From: Cyanobacteria bacterium UBA11153
GTDB taxonomy: Bacteria; Cyanobacteriota; Cyanobacteriia; Cyanobacteriales; Coleofasciculaceae
Direction: 5' to 3'
DNA length: 15,571 bases
Assembly: GCA_003511885.1 (NCBI GenBank)
Contig: DOIX01000242.1
Span: 1-15,571, forward strand
Shown: positions 14,850 through 15,571 of the stretch, one piece after another
How the letters are laid out: the number at the start of each line of letters is the position of its first letter
Position numbering within the stretch: position 1 is the first letter of the stretch
Notes under the pieces: generated by a model
The model's database searches: none
The model's input: the letters and a program-made list of their open reading frames with translations, nothing else
What the model was told of the DNA's origin: nothing
Position numbers and translations under genes: made by a program

Positions 14850-14916
14850 GGATAGCCAGTAGACGAAGAGTAAATCATCGCGCTACAATTAAAGGCTGTG
14901 ATTTTAAGAAAAAACC

Positions 14917-15273
14917 ATGAAGGCTCAAGAAATTATTCGCGCCATAGAAGCCGAACAGCTTAAATCCGACCTTCCCACCATCCATGTAGGCGATACCGTC
15001 AAAGTTGGAGTTCGGATTAAAGAAGGGAACAAAGAAAGGGTACAGCCTTACGAAGGCACAGTCATTGCTATGCGCCATGGTGGTATTAATAGAACCATTA
15101 CAGTACGGCGTATCTTCCAAGGCGTTGGCGTGGAAAGAGTTTTCCTCGTCCACTCCCCCAGAATCGCCAGCATCAAAATCGTCAGTAGAGGTAAAGTACG
15201 GCGGGCGAAACTATTTTACCTACGTCAGCGCGTTGGTAAAGCAACCCGGATCAAACAGCGCTTCGATCGCTAA
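14917..15273 (+). CDS. rplS: 50S ribosomal protein L19
   Basis: A 118-residue ribosomal protein at the interface of the two subunits. Family landmarks are clear: [52 protein letters not shown] and the basic C-terminus [20 protein letters not shown]. Length is normal. The ATG at 14917 has only a weak AAGAAA-like site upstream. The gene is followed by tRNA-Trp, which has its own promoter. Confidence 0.97.
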   Translation: MKAQEIIRAIEAEQLKSDLPTIHVGDTVKVGVRIKEGNKERVQPYEGTVIAMRHGGINRTITVRRIFQGVGVERVFLVHSPRIASIKIVSRGKVRRAKLFYLRQRVGKATRIKQRFDR

Positions 15274-15298
15274 TCTCCAAAATAAATTAAAGATGAGC

Positions 15299-15328
15299 TT
15301 GGCAATAATCCACCGATTGCGCTATAGT
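15299..15328 (+). promoter_or_regulatory. Promoter of the tRNA-Trp gene
   Basis: TTGGCA (15299-15304) and TATAGT (15323-15328), each one mismatch from consensus, are separated by 18 bases. Transcription would start near 15335, about 37 bases before the tRNA. This leader contains an 8-bp hairpin (AAGAGGTT at 15339-15346 with AACCTCTT at 15352-15359) that could serve in processing or end read-through from rplS. Confidence 0.6.
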
Positions 15329-15371
15329 AAATAAGGTAAAGAGGTTAGCTCAACCTCTTCCACCCAATCAA

Positions 15372-15444
15372 GCGCTCTTAGTTCAGTTGGCAGAACGCAG
15401 GTCTCCAAAACCTGATGTCGGGGGTTCAAGTCCTCCAGGGCGCG
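15372..15444 (+). tRNA. trnW: tRNA-Trp (anticodon CCA)
   Basis: A full 73-base cloverleaf. The acceptor stem GCGCTCT pairs with AGGGCGC (one T-G pair) with discriminator G at 15444. The anticodon arm is CAGGT, loop CTCCAAA, ACCTG, placing anticodon CCA at 15405-15407. The T arm contains GGTTCAAGTCC. The 3' CCA is not encoded and must be added afterwards. tRNA-Trp next to secE-nusG is common in bacteria; here the window ends before any such gene. Confidence 0.96.
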
Positions 15445-15446
15445 TC

Positions 15447-15482
15447 AGAAAACCCAGACAACTTATCCTGTCTGGGTTTTCT
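15447..15482 (+). terminator. Intrinsic terminator after tRNA-Trp
   Basis: A perfect 14-bp stem (15447-15460 with 15469-15482) around the 8-base loop ACTTATCC. The right arm carries TTTT and a T-rich stretch follows. It begins two bases after the tRNA, so it ends the tRNA transcript and may supply its 3' trailer. The arms start with A and end with T runs, so it could also work for a transcript arriving from the other side. Confidence 0.85.
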
Positions 15483-15549
15483 TCTGTTTGGGTTTTTCAA
15501 TTTGATTCCGCCTCCACCACTGTATGGCTGTTTCGATCTGATAATGACC

Positions 15550-15571
15550 GGAGTTCGGAGTTCGGAGTTCG
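15550..15571. repeat. Heptad tandem repeat GGAGTTC at the window edge
   Basis: Three perfect GGAGTTC units and the first base of a fourth, cut by the end of the window, so the true copy number is unknown. It is another 7-bp family, different from those near tilS and in folC. Confidence 0.8.

Noticed and set aside
14875..15153. Minus-strand frame opposite rplS
   Set aside because: Antisense shadow of the well-supported L19 gene, with no features of its own.

Overview
The window looks like a chromosomal segment of a cyanobacterium, most likely a filamentous, motile one. Three things support this. The octamer GCGATCGC (HIP1) occurs at least ten times (935, 1365, 3366, 4300, 6453, 11563, 11625, 14176, 14236, 14515). 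Several families of 7-bp tandem repeats lie between and partly inside genes. The gene content includes a chloroplast-type system II cytochrome c assembly protein, a KGK-domain protein and an hps (hormogonium polysaccharide) cluster.

Left part (1-3841, genes on the minus strand): a repeat-rich stretch of 325 bases; tilS (tRNA-Ile lysidine synthetase), whose two ends both run into heptad repeats; a 104-bp MITE-like element next to a TAACCAA repeat; a very acidic protein with an N-terminal KGK domain; and ccsB (also called ccsA), for cytochrome c maturation. Across 3842-3981 the direction changes to plus, starting with rpmB (ribosomal protein L28).

Centre (4219-13152, plus strand): a long leader precedes the 1648-residue hpsA. 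It overlaps hpsB by four bases; hpsC follows closely, then two GspH/FimT-type pseudopilin genes that look like diverged copies of each other. All five proteins carry an N-terminal prepilin-like or pilin-like hydrophobic segment. By order and features they resemble a minor-pseudopilin tip complex (large K-like HpsA without Glu at +5, I/V-like HpsB, J/W-like HpsC, two H-like proteins). HpsA, HpsB and HpsC are known from Nostoc hormogonia, where hps genes are needed for secretion of the motility polysaccharide. The glycosyltransferase genes that accompany hps genes in Nostoc are not in this window.

Right part (13153-15571, plus strand): a 130-bp inverted-repeat element begins two bases after the last pseudopilin gene. 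It is followed by folC (folate polyglutamylation), which has heptad repeats inside its reading frame, then rplS (ribosomal protein L19) and tRNA-Trp(CCA). The tRNA has a convincing promoter and a 14-bp terminator hairpin. The window ends inside a GGAGTTC tandem repeat.

Most genes are housekeeping. The parts worth a second look are the hps pseudopilin set with its calcium-loop-like motifs, and the way short repeats and small inverted-repeat elements have entered or abut coding regions.
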